Assembly (NCBI GenBank): GCA_023134165.1
Contig: JAGLUZ010000088.1
Location: forward strand, 1 to 34,545
Direction: 5' to 3'
Length of the DNA: 34,545 nucleotides
Origin: Deltaproteobacteria bacterium
GTDB lineage: Bacteria; Desulfobacterota; GWC2-55-46; DRQE01
The notes under the pieces were generated by a model that had not been told where the DNA came from, searched no databases, and was given only the letters and a program-made list of their open reading frames with translations. Below, piece after piece: positions 25,641 through 33,331 of the stretch. Made by a program: the position numbers and the translations under genes. How positions within the stretch are numbered: position 1 is the first letter of the stretch; every line of letters starts with the position of its first letter.

Positions 25641-27311
25641 TTAATGCAATGAACGCTCTACAGCAAGAGGGAGAGATACTGAAAATGTCGTCCCCTTTCC
25701 AAGCGTGCTCTTTAGAGTAATTGAGCCGTCGTGTTCTTTTATAATCCTATGGGCAAGGACAAGGCCAAGACCTGTTCCGTTTTCTTTTGTTGAAAAAAAC
25801 GGATCAAATATCTTTGATGCAACATCCTCTGCCATTCCCTCTCCATTATCAGTTATCTCAATTAAGACGTCGTACCTGTCTTTAGTACCCCCTGCTCTAG
25901 GCCTCGACTGAGTGCCAAGTGAGGAGGTTACTTTTAGTACTCCACCACTTGGCATTGCACTTGCCGCATTTAAGAACAAATTCCAAAAAACCTGAGATAA
26001 CTGTCGTTTATCTCCCTCTACAACAAGCCCTGCACGAACACTATCCTCTATAGTTATGAGCTGAGCCTCGGGGGAATTTTCAAAAATATCGAGAGTCTCA
26101 TTGATGATACCACCAAGAGAGAATCTCTCGCTTTGCCCTTTCGCTGGTCTTGCAAAGACAAGGAAATCTGTAATAAGAGCATTTAACCTCTCACTCTCTT
26201 TTAGGACAATCTCCATAAGACGTTTCTTCTCACCATCGAGTTCTAATTCTTGCCCAAGGAGCTGGATTGAACCGCTCATACTGGCCAGAGGGTTACGAAC
26301 CTCATGGGCAAGGGAGGCTGAGAGTTCACCGAGTGCCTTTAATTTATCATCACGTCTAAGTTGCTCCTCAAGGGCCTTAATCTCAGTCATATTCTGAAAG
26401 ATTACAATCATCTCCATATCCCCGCCCTCACCCTTTGTTATTGAAAAACCAAGGCAAAGACCTTCGCTATCTTTAAAGGAGTAGACCCTCTCAAAGTCAC
26501 CAACAAGGTTATCTTTGTTTAAGTGGGTATCAAAGAGATCTGGGAAGACAAAGTTTATATCACCGTAATAAACCTCACGAAGTGAAAAACCAGTAATGGT
26601 CGAGGCCGCTTGGTTAAAAGAGGTTATCCTAAAACGCGCATCTAGGGTGATTATTCCACTCGTAATATTATCAACAATATGCCTGTTTAGTGCCTCCAAG
26701 CGACCGTAATCAATATCACGCTCCTCAAGGGCTCGCTCAATTGTTTCTGTCTTTTTTGCAAGGTAACCACCGAGGTAGGCAACTGTACAGAAGGCAAGTA
26801 TATTTATAGCAAGCGTTGTTAGGACATCCTCTGAGGTTGGGTCAACAACAGATGAGAAGACCTTATACTTTGCAGGGAGAACGCCGTAATAGTCAAGGTC
26901 AAGCAGTAACCCATACGCAAGACAAGATATAACTGCGGTATAGTAGCCACCCCTGCTACCAAGAAGAATTCCACCTCCAATAACAACAAATAGGTAGAGT
27001 ACAGAGAGGTAGCTCTCGGTTGCACCCGTTACAAAGACAATTACAGTTACGAGTGCTACGTCAGCACTTAATTGAAAAAAAGCAAAGAGGCCTAGGTTTT
27101 TTATCTTGTTAAGTAGGAGTGCGTAGATAATGCTAAGGAGCCCAACAACGACCACAACAACATGCATTGGGTAGTAAATGGGCTGGGTAAAGGAGTGACC
27201 GCTGACTTGGAACCAAGTTCCAACAATAAGAAAGGCAATAGCTAGGACAACCCTTAGCACCATCAGGCCAAGGAGCTTTGTCCTAATTGAGTGTTCTGAC
27301 ACAGATGTCAT
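25641..27311 (-). CDS. pilS: membrane sensor histidine kinase PilS
   Basis: A 556-residue kinase with six membrane helices (about 14-185), a PAS domain (about 205-310), a HisKA domain with the phosphorylated His336 in SLAHEVRNP, and an ATP-binding domain with N-box NLFLN (444-448), DNGEGMAED, FDPFFSTKENGTGLGL and a final GKGTTFSVSLP. Six helices with a kinase next to pilR are the hallmark of PilS, which in Pseudomonas senses pilin levels in the inner membrane. Its start is two bases after the pilC stop, so it is co-translated with the assembly genes. All catalytic boxes are present. Confidence 0.93.
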   Translation of the reverse strand: MTSVSEHSIRTKLLGLMVLRVVLAIAFLIVGTWFQVSGHSFTQPIYYPMHVVVVVVGLLSIIYALLLNKIKNLGLFAFFQLSADVALVTVIVFVTGATESYLSVLYLFVVIGGGILLGSRGGYYTAVISCLAYGLLLDLDYYGVLPAKYKVFSSVVDPTSEDVLTTLAINILAFCTVAYLGGYLAKKTETIERALEERDIDYGRLEALNRHIVDNITSGIITLDARFRITSFNQAASTITGFSLREVYYGDINFVFPDLFDTHLNKDNLVGDFERVYSFKDSEGLCLGFSITKGEGGDMEMIVIFQNMTEIKALEEQLRRDDKLKALGELSASLAHEVRNPLASMSGSIQLLGQELELDGEKKRLMEIVLKESERLNALITDFLVFARPAKGQSERFSLGGIINETLDIFENSPEAQLITIEDSVRAGLVVEGDKRQLSQVFWNLFLNAASAMPSGGVLKVTSSLGTQSRPRAGGTKDRYDVLIEITDNGEGMAEDVASKIFDPFFSTKENGTGLGLVLAHRIIKEHDGSITLKSTLGKGTTFSVSLPLAVERSLH

Positions 27312-27313
27312 CG

Positions 27314-28519
27314 TTAACCGCCAGCGGCTCCAGCAAGAGAGAATATAGGCAAGTAAAGAGCCATAACAAGACCACCTACAACAATGCCAAGAAAGGCCAT
27401 TAGTAGTGGCTCAATGAGTGCGGTAAGTGAGGCAACTGCGGCGTCAACTTCATCCTCATAAAAGTCTGCGATCTTACCAAGCATATTATCAAGAGCACCA
27501 GTGGACTCACCAACTGTTATCATCTGGGTAACCATCCCTGGAAAAACCTTTGTTGCGGCCAGCGGCTCTGATAGGGTTTGCCCCTCACTTAGACTTTGAC
27601 GAGCCTTCATTATTGCATTTTCAATGACCTTGTTGCCAGCTGTCTTTGCAACAATCTCCAAGGCCTCAAGGATTGGAACTCCACTTGCCATCATTGTGCC
27701 AAGTGTGCGAGTAAATCTTGCAACAGCTGACTTTTTTAAGAGATCTCCAAAGACTGGCATCTTCAAGAAAAACCCATCCAAAACAAGCTGACCAGTGGCA
27801 GTTTTATACCACTTTTTTAGACCAAAAATAGTAGCACCTATGCCACCAAATATTACGTACCAATAATTACTCATTATATCACTTAAGTCGACAACAACCT
27901 GAGTTGGAGCTGGCAAGGCACTTCCAAAATCAGCAAACATACTCTCAAATATAGGGACAACAAAGACGAGAAGTCCTGTGACAACAAGACCAGCAATTGA
28001 GATAACAGCAGTTGGATAGGTAAGTGCGGCCTTTATCTCACCTTTAAGTTTCTCTGATTTTTCCATAAACTCAGAGAGTCTATTTAGGATTACGTCCAGA
28101 ATACCACCGACCTCTCCTGCGGCTACAAGGTTTACAAAGAGAGAATCAAAGATAACAGGGTGTCTTTTTAAGGCATCTGCAAAGGTGCTACCACCCTCAA
28201 CTGAGGCCTTTACTTCATAGAGGACCTTCTTAAATGGAGGTATCTCTTGCTGGCTCGCAAGTATCTCCAGACACTGCACTAGAGGGAGGCCTGCATCAAT
28301 CATAGTCGCAAACTGGCGGGTAAAGACAACAATGTCCTTGGTCTTTACCTTTGGACCAAAGCCTGGGATCTTAAGCTCAATAGAGCCAAGCCCCTTTTTC
28401 TCAGAAATAGAAGAAGTGGTAATTCCTTTCTGCCTAAGTGAGGCCGTTGCTTGAGCTAAATTGTCTGCTACGACCTGCCCCTTTACCCCGCCCCTTGCGG
28501 TATAAACAAAAGTTGCCAT
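27314..28519 (-). CDS. pilC: type IV pilus inner-membrane platform protein PilC
   Basis: A 401-residue GspF/PilC family protein with two repeated cytoplasmic helical domains (for example FTRQFATMIDAGLPLVQCLEILASQQ and FTRTLGTMMASGVPILEALEIVAKTAGN) and three membrane helices (about 170, 220 and 375). In the machine it forms the base on which pilin subunits are added and removed by PilB and PilT. Length and motifs are normal. The ATG is three bases after the pilT stop, with GGAAGGGG six bases upstream, so coupling is very likely. Confidence 0.95.
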   Translation of the reverse strand: MATFVYTARGGVKGQVVADNLAQATASLRQKGITTSSISEKKGLGSIELKIPGFGPKVKTKDIVVFTRQFATMIDAGLPLVQCLEILASQQEIPPFKKVLYEVKASVEGGSTFADALKRHPVIFDSLFVNLVAAGEVGGILDVILNRLSEFMEKSEKLKGEIKAALTYPTAVISIAGLVVTGLLVFVVPIFESMFADFGSALPAPTQVVVDLSDIMSNYWYVIFGGIGATIFGLKKWYKTATGQLVLDGFFLKMPVFGDLLKKSAVARFTRTLGTMMASGVPILEALEIVAKTAGNKVIENAIMKARQSLSEGQTLSEPLAATKVFPGMVTQMITVGESTGALDNMLGKIADFYEDEVDAAVASLTALIEPLLMAFLGIVVGGLVMALYLPIFSLAGAAGG

Positions 28520-28522
28520 CTA

Positions 28523-29767
28523 CTACCCCTTCCTTTGCGGAGCCGACCCTGGTCGCCTAAGAACTCCTGCATTTTGCAACATCTGCTTAAGCTCCTCAGG
28601 ATCAGAGCTTCTACCCATTGCCTCTTCCATTGAAATCTTTCTCTGAGTAAATAGATTCATAAGTGCTTGGTTCATTGTCTGCATGCCGTATTTTTGTTGA
28701 CCAACCTGCATCTGGGAATAAATCTGATGCACTTTATCCTCACGAATTAGATTTCTTATCGCCGAGTTTGGAACCATGACCTCAAGTACCATGGCGCGCC
28801 CTTTACCGTCTGCTGTTTTTGCAAGGAGCTGGGATAAAACACCTTCAAGGACAAAGGAAAGTTGAGCTCGTATCTGTGGTTGCTGATCTGATGAGAAAAC
28901 ATCAACAACTCTGTTTATGGTTTGAACGCATGAATTTGTGTGGAGCGTTGCAAAACAAAGATGACCAGTCTCGGCAATTGTTAAGGCTGTCTCAATTGTC
29001 TCTCTATCTCTAAGCTCTCCGAGGAGTACGACATCAGGGTCTTGCCTAAGGATTGCCTTTAGTGCGTTCTTAAAGGAATGAGTATCTGCGCCAACCTCTC
29101 TTTGATTAACAAGTGAGGTCTTTGATTGATGAAGATACTCAATTGGATCTTCAATGGTTATTATATGTTCTTGTCGCTCTAGATTTATCTGGTTTATAAT
29201 TGCCGCTAAGGTTGTGGATTTACCACTTCCTGTTGGTCCTGTTACAAGAATAAGTCCGCGTGGTTTCCTTGATAACTCTGTTACAACAGGAGGTAGCCCT
29301 AGCTCTGCCATATTTTTTATATCAAATGGAATTGCTCTAAATACACCTGCAACAGCACCTCGCTGGATAAAGAGATTACCCCTAAAACGGCTTACACCCT
29401 TGATACCAAAGGAGAAATCAAGCTCGTTATTTTCCTCAAAAACATGTTTTTGAGCATCCGTTAGGATTGCGTAACAAAGTTGCTTTGTCTCAACAGGTGT
29501 CATAGTTGGCACATTTAGAGGGGCAAGCTTGCCGTGTACACGAAACCTTGGAGGAGAGGACGCAGTTATATGGAGGTCTGAGCCGCCTTGATCAATTAGG
29601 CTACGCAAGAGAGTCTGGAGATCTATCTTCTTAGGTTGCGGTGGAACGGGCGCTCCAGCTGGTCTTTGTGGTGCTCCAGGCGCTCCAGGTGGTCTTTGTG
29701 GTGCTCCAGGCGCTCCAGGTGGTCTTTGTGGTGCTCCAGGTGGTCTTTGTGGTGGTGTTGCGTTCAT
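28523..29767 (-). CDS. pilT: pilus retraction ATPase PilT with N-terminal Pro/Gly/Ala repeat extension
   Basis: A 414-residue PilT, longer than the usual 345-380 because of a low-complexity start (residues 5-45, repeats of PQRPPGAPGA). The core is intact: SDLHI, Walker A GPTGSGKST (177-185), the aspartate box ITIEDPIEY, Walker B DPDVVLLGELRD, the histidine box TGHLCFATLHTNS and the PilT signature AIRNLIRE. It powers pilus disassembly. The ATG has AAGGA about nine bases upstream. It follows the pilB-like gene by 121 bases and has a promoter-like pair of its own. In Geobacter the same order is pilB-pilT4-pilC, so this is the likely PilT4 counterpart. Confidence 0.93.
   Translation of the reverse strand: MNATPPQRPPGAPQRPPGAPGAPQRPPGAPGAPQRPAGAPVPPQPKKIDLQTLLRSLIDQGGSDLHITASSPPRFRVHGKLAPLNVPTMTPVETKQLCYAILTDAQKHVFEENNELDFSFGIKGVSRFRGNLFIQRGAVAGVFRAIPFDIKNMAELGLPPVVTELSRKPRGLILVTGPTGSGKSTTLAAIINQINLERQEHIITIEDPIEYLHQSKTSLVNQREVGADTHSFKNALKAILRQDPDVVLLGELRDRETIETALTIAETGHLCFATLHTNSCVQTINRVVDVFSSDQQPQIRAQLSFVLEGVLSQLLAKTADGKGRAMVLEVMVPNSAIRNLIREDKVHQIYSQMQVGQQKYGMQTMNQALMNLFTQRKISMEEAMGRSSDPEELKQMLQNAGVLRRPGSAPQRKG
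29651..29755 (-). repeat. 30-base tandem repeat in the pilT 5' coding region
   Basis: Two exact 30-base copies (29661-29690 and 29691-29720) are followed by a 21-base copy (29721-29741) and a partial one. All lengths are multiples of three, so gain or loss of a copy keeps the frame and changes only the length of the PQRPPGAPGA stretch. Confidence 0.85.
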
Positions 29768-29802
29768 ATAGTATATTCCTTTTTGTCTTTATTAATAAAA
29801 TT

Positions 29803-29831
29803 AATATACCCTAAATATAAAAAAAATTCAA
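29803..29831 (-). promoter_or_regulatory. candidate promoter of the pilT operon
   Basis: Minus-strand TTGAAT (29826-29831), 17-base spacer, then TATATT (29803-29808), about 35 bases before the pilT ATG. It could give pilT-pilC-pilS-pilR a transcript separate from the pilB-like gene. Confidence 0.4.
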
Positions 29832-29888
29832 GAATATCAGAGTTTTTCACTAAAATAAAATAAAGGATTTTTTAAGATTATTCACACG

Positions 29889-31604
29889 TCACCTTGGTAA
29901 AACCCTAAGCACTTCATCAACTGTAGTTAAGCCTTCAGAGATCTTACCAATAGCACTTTCCATGAGAGTCTTTACGCCACCCTTCTTTGCAAGTTCTTCA
30001 ATCCCCCGAGCGGTTGCATTATTTAAAATAGCCTCTCTAATCTTCTCTGTTACTAGTATTCCCTCAAATATTGCAATGACCCCATTAAAGCCACTCTCAC
30101 CACAGGTTCCGCACCCCTTCCCGTACTTAAGGCTTGGCCTTAACCCTAGAGCTTGCTCCTCACTAAGGCCGAGTTTTTTTAAGGTTTCTTCAGTACAACT
30201 TGTATCATCGACAATACAATCAGTGCATATTTTTCTAAGCAGTTTTTGCGTAAGAATAAACCTTAGAAGGCTTGCAACTTTAAAGGTATCACTTGCCATC
30301 ACTGATAGTGCCATTGGAGCTGAGTATATGTCCAAAGAATTAATAGAGCTTAGGATAAGACAACCCTGAAGCGCACCTTCGAGGATAATATTACCAACCT
30401 CTTTAGTCTTAATATCGCTTACCATCACAACGTCTGGGAGGTGAGCAAGAACATTCTTTAGGGTTGTAGGAAAATCAAGATCACCAGAAGAATCTACCTC
30501 TACCTGACTGACCCCCTCTAGGCTTGAATAAACAGGATCTTCAACGGTCATGATATTTGTCTTTGGATTATTTAAATCTTTAAGAGCACCGTAGAGTGTT
30601 GTCTTTCTGCCACTTGGACCAGCACCTGAGATAAGTATGATTCCACAAGGTATCCTAAGTGCTGATTTAAATTGCTCTAAAAGGTCAGAGTCAAGGCCAA
30701 GGTCATTTAGGGAAAAGTTAAAAGCTTCTGGCTTTAAAAGTCGGCAGTGTATAACCTCACCAAACTTTGTTGGAAGAGCTGATAGCGAGTACTCGAATTC
30801 TTCACCGTCATCAAGACAAAGCTTAACTACAGCCTTCTTTTTGTCTTTTCCAACCTCAATATCAAGCTTACTCATAATCTTAAGACGCGCAGTAACAGCC
30901 TCACGAACTTTAAATGGCAACTCAAGAAGATCCCTAAGTACTCCGTCTATCTTATACCTAATACGAAAACTCTGCTCATAAGACTCAATATAAATATCAC
31001 TTGCTTTTTTCTTAAAACCCTCAACCAAGATATAATTAACGAGCTTTCTAAGAGATAATACGTCAATGTCCTCTGCATCGACAAAAGCTGTTAGGTCAAA
31101 GCCTGTGTCTTCTTCTGGGAGTAAACTTTCTTCCGCGGGCACCTCGTTAATGGGTTCAAAAAATTCTGCCTCTAGGGTATCCTTTACAAAGACATTATCA
31201 AGGGCTCTGACAATATCACTCTCAGATGCAACTGCAGTTTCAATATTATATCCAGTTAAAAATCTTATATCATCAAGAGCGAGCATATTGGAGGGATCTG
31301 CCATGGCAACAAGGAGAAGGTCATTTAAGAGAGAGATTGGCAAAACAAGGTATTTCCTACAAACCTCTTCTGGGACAAGCCTAAGAGTAGTTCCATCATA
31401 GAGCTCTGTACTTATACTAACTGTTGGAATTCCGTACTGTTTACTTAAAAAAACAGTTAGATCTTCTTCAGTTATAAAACCAAGTTTTGTGAGATTATAA
31501 CCGAGGCGACCACCTGTTTTCTCTTGGCCGTCAACTGCAAGTTGAAGTTGCTCTGGGTTAATTAGACTTTCTTTTATAAGTAAATCGCCTATTCTGTCAG
31601 CCAT
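29889..31604 (-). CDS. PilB-family protein with degenerate ATPase motifs
   Basis: A 571-residue protein with the full PilB layout: MshEN-type N-terminal domain (1-140), linker, and the secretion ATPase domain (about 185-571). Fold landmarks are clear (DIYIESYEQSFRIRYKIDGVLR, TVEDPVYSSLEGVSQVEV, two CxxC pairs for zinc at CTDC and CGTC). The P-loop reads GAGPSGRKTT instead of GPTGSGKSTT, Walker B reads PDVVMVSDIKT instead of PDIIMVGEIRD, and the histidine box GHLVLSTLHTND is GCLILSSINSLD. Several residues needed for ATP hydrolysis are thus missing, while the frame is open throughout. It holds the place of pilB before pilT and pilC. ATG 31604 is chosen for AGAGG seven bases upstream. It may be a regulatory pseudoenzyme, with a true PilB elsewhere. 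Confidence 0.85.
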   Translation of the reverse strand: MADRIGDLLIKESLINPEQLQLAVDGQEKTGGRLGYNLTKLGFITEEDLTVFLSKQYGIPTVSISTELYDGTTLRLVPEEVCRKYLVLPISLLNDLLLVAMADPSNMLALDDIRFLTGYNIETAVASESDIVRALDNVFVKDTLEAEFFEPINEVPAEESLLPEEDTGFDLTAFVDAEDIDVLSLRKLVNYILVEGFKKKASDIYIESYEQSFRIRYKIDGVLRDLLELPFKVREAVTARLKIMSKLDIEVGKDKKKAVVKLCLDDGEEFEYSLSALPTKFGEVIHCRLLKPEAFNFSLNDLGLDSDLLEQFKSALRIPCGIILISGAGPSGRKTTLYGALKDLNNPKTNIMTVEDPVYSSLEGVSQVEVDSSGDLDFPTTLKNVLAHLPDVVMVSDIKTKEVGNIILEGALQGCLILSSINSLDIYSAPMALSVMASDTFKVASLLRFILTQKLLRKICTDCIVDDTSCTEETLKKLGLSEEQALGLRPSLKYGKGCGTCGESGFNGVIAIFEGILVTEKIREAILNNATARGIEELAKKGGVKTLMESAIGKISEGLTTVDEVLRVLPR

Positions 31605-31651
31605 CAAAATGCCTCTGGTTACTTCATTTTTTCTGCTTTTATCACTTTACT

Positions 31652-31680
31652 ATTTTATAGATTTACTTAAATATTGTCAA
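31652..31680 (-). promoter_or_regulatory. sigma70-type promoter of the pilB-like gene
   Basis: Minus-strand TTGACA (31675-31680), 17-base spacer, TAAAAT (31652-31657). It implies a leader of about 40 bases to the ATG at 31604. This is one of the best promoter matches in the window. Confidence 0.65.
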
Positions 31681-31762
31681 GGTTCAGAGGCTGTAACCAC
31701 CATATAATTAAGGAGTTTTTTATCTTTTTAATATGCACTAACTCTGTGGTAGTTTGCTAAGT

Positions 31763-31792
31763 TTGACACGCTTCCACAAACTTTGATACTAT
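31763..31792 (+). promoter_or_regulatory. promoter placing the transcript start at the ATG of the small membrane gene
   Basis: TTGACA (31763-31768), 18-base spacer, TACTAT (31787-31792). The usual start, seven or eight bases downstream, falls on or next to the ATG at 31800, so the mRNA may have no leader. Confidence 0.55.
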
Positions 31793-31799
31793 TGCTTGT

Positions 31800-32054
31800 A
31801 TGGATAGCATCTACATTCTACTGCTCGGCGTAACACTCGCCGCCTTTGTTCTAAACCTTCCATTTGGGTATATGAGGACGAGTACAAAAAAATTCTCTGT
31901 GATGTGGTTCCTCTATATCCATCTGCCAATTCCGTTTATCTTTGTACTTAGAAAACTTGGCGGGCTTAGTTATAAGATTATACCAATCCTCGTCTTTGTT
32001 GCCCTCTTAGGCCAACTCCTTGGTGGCCGTTTTAACAAAAAAAGAATCTCCTAA
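31800..32054 (+). CDS. small conserved-looking membrane protein, function unknown
   Basis: An 84-residue protein with two or three membrane helices (about 4-22, 33-50, 58-74) joined by short loops with LNLPFGYMR, HLPIPFIFVLRK and GQLLGGRF. The pattern resembles small uncharacterised membrane proteins of deltaproteobacteria as I remember them, but I cannot name a family. No Shine-Dalgarno is visible, which fits the promoter position and a leaderless transcript. It diverges from the pilB-like gene and precedes dciA by 53 bases on the same strand. Confidence 0.7.
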   Translation: MDSIYILLLGVTLAAFVLNLPFGYMRTSTKKFSVMWFLYIHLPIPFIFVLRKLGGLSYKIIPILVFVALLGQLLGGRFNKKRIS

Positions 32055-32107
32055 AGAGCTTTATCTAAGAATATTTCATCTCATCAAAAAATTTCAAAAC
32101 AGAGTAA

Positions 32108-32611
32108 ATGGTAAAGAAGAAGAAAAAAAAGAATAAACGCGGCGACGGCCTTAAGAGTATAGCAAAGATACTTGGCCTTAGCTTTAAAGGTCTTGGTGTA
32201 AAGGAAAAAGTTGTAGAGCACTCTCTTGCAAGCACTTGGAGGCAAGCCGTTGGAGAGATGATTGCAAAAAAAACCAAACCCGGCAGGTTAATTGGCTCAA
32301 CTCTTTTTGTAAATGTCCTGAATTCTTCGTGGATGAATACGCTACTCTACGAAAAATCAGAACTAATTGAAAAACTGAATGCTACGCTTGGCAGGAAACA
32401 GATTAAGGATATTGTCTTTAGGACTGGGCCTGTGGAAAATACTACAGCAATACCAAGCCCCGAAAAAAGAGAAGTAGAAAGAATAAAAAGGCCGCTTAGT
32501 GCACTTGAAGAAGAGTTTATAGAGGAGACAACCTCAGAGCTGAAGGATGAAAAATTAAGAGAGCTTATTGCAAAAACAATGGCAAAAAGTAAAGAAACTT
32601 CAAGGCCTTAG
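32108..32611 (+). CDS. dciA: DciA-family (DUF721) helicase-loading protein
   Basis: A 167-residue protein with a strongly basic start (KKKKKKNKRG), then the DUF721 domain (about 15-105): WRQAVGEMIAKKTKPGRLIGSTLFVNVLNSSW split over several strands, followed by LNATLGRKQIKDIVFRTG. DciA loads the replicative helicase DnaB in the many bacteria that lack DnaC or DnaI. The C-terminal 60 residues are charged and probably disordered. The gene is alone on the forward strand after the small membrane gene and overlaps the convergent methyltransferase gene by 12 bases. The Shine-Dalgarno is weak. Confidence 0.85.
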   Translation: MVKKKKKKNKRGDGLKSIAKILGLSFKGLGVKEKVVEHSLASTWRQAVGEMIAKKTKPGRLIGSTLFVNVLNSSWMNTLLYEKSELIEKLNATLGRKQIKDIVFRTGPVENTTAIPSPEKREVERIKRPLSALEEEFIEETTSELKDEKLRELIAKTMAKSKETSRP

Positions 32612-33304
32612 AGAGGGTTTTTCCACTTCCACACTAAGCGAACAACCAGCCCCTGCCTCAATTAAAAAGAGTGACTTTTTTTCATTTAAACCATCAAGAA
32701 TTACGAGCCTTCCTGGGCTGATTTTGTTTTTAGCAAATTCCTCAAAGAGTTCCACTAACCTCTCAAGCGGAAAAATAAAATAAAGCCTACCAGTAGAGCC
32801 AATCAAATAAGCTGAGATTTTGAGAAGTTCCTCAAGAGTACCAGCAACCTCGGATCTTGCCAAAGCCCTTGATGAGTCAGGGCTTAGGCGTCCTGTGCCT
32901 TGTTTTTTGTAGGGTGGATTTGCAATCAGGCAATCAAAACTACCCCGTGGAAATTTACCGTAAAGAGAGCGCCAGTCACAATTAAGGAGGGCAACTCTAT
33001 CCTGCAAGTCATTGATTTTTAAATTTTTTTTTGATATTTGAAAGGTAGGATTATCAATCTCTATTCCAGTAATATTTAAATCTCGAAAACGCTCGGCGAG
33101 CATCAGCACTATTGCACCGATGCCCGTACCAAGCTCTATAACCCTTGAATTTTGTTGAAGAAAAGGAATGAATTTTGCAAGACTTACAGTATCTGAGGTT
33201 AATTGCTGCCCTGTTTTTCCATGAATCAAAGAAAAAGAACCAAGGCTATAAATACTTTCGTCATCCTGCAACTCAATGTTTTTATTAGCAATTTTCATTG
33301 CCAC
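32600..33304 (-). CDS. TrmN6-like adenine-N6 methyltransferase (tRNA1(Val) A37 type)
   Basis: A 234-residue SAM-dependent methyltransferase. Motif I is VIELGTGIGAIVLMLA, the acidic motif II is TGIEIDNPTF, and the catalytic NPPY (in CLIANPPYKKQGTG) marks N6-adenine or related amino methyltransferases. The opening SIYSLGSFSLIHGKTGQQLTSD is typical of the YfiC/TrmN6 group that modifies tRNA1(Val). Substrate specificity cannot be read from sequence alone. The start could be GTG 33304 or ATG 33298; no strong ribosome site decides it. It follows the DUF1015 gene by 27 bases and is probably in one operon with it. Confidence 0.85.
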   Translation of the reverse strand: MAMKIANKNIELQDDESIYSLGSFSLIHGKTGQQLTSDTVSLAKFIPFLQQNSRVIELGTGIGAIVLMLAERFRDLNITGIEIDNPTFQISKKNLKINDLQDRVALLNCDWRSLYGKFPRGSFDCLIANPPYKKQGTGRLSPDSSRALARSEVAGTLEELLKISAYLIGSTGRLYFIFPLERLVELFEEFAKNKISPGRLVILDGLNEKKSLFLIEAGAGCSLSVEVEKPSLRP

Positions 33305-33331
33305 CAGCCCAAAAAAAGTATCTCTGGGGAA

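Noticed and set aside
29651-29755. CRISPR-like array
   Set aside because: The repeats are directly adjacent with no spacers and lie within a coding frame.
29636-29863. Forward frame rich in Trp/Ser/Arg repeats
   Set aside because: It is the antisense reading of the pilT proline-rich repeat, not a protein.
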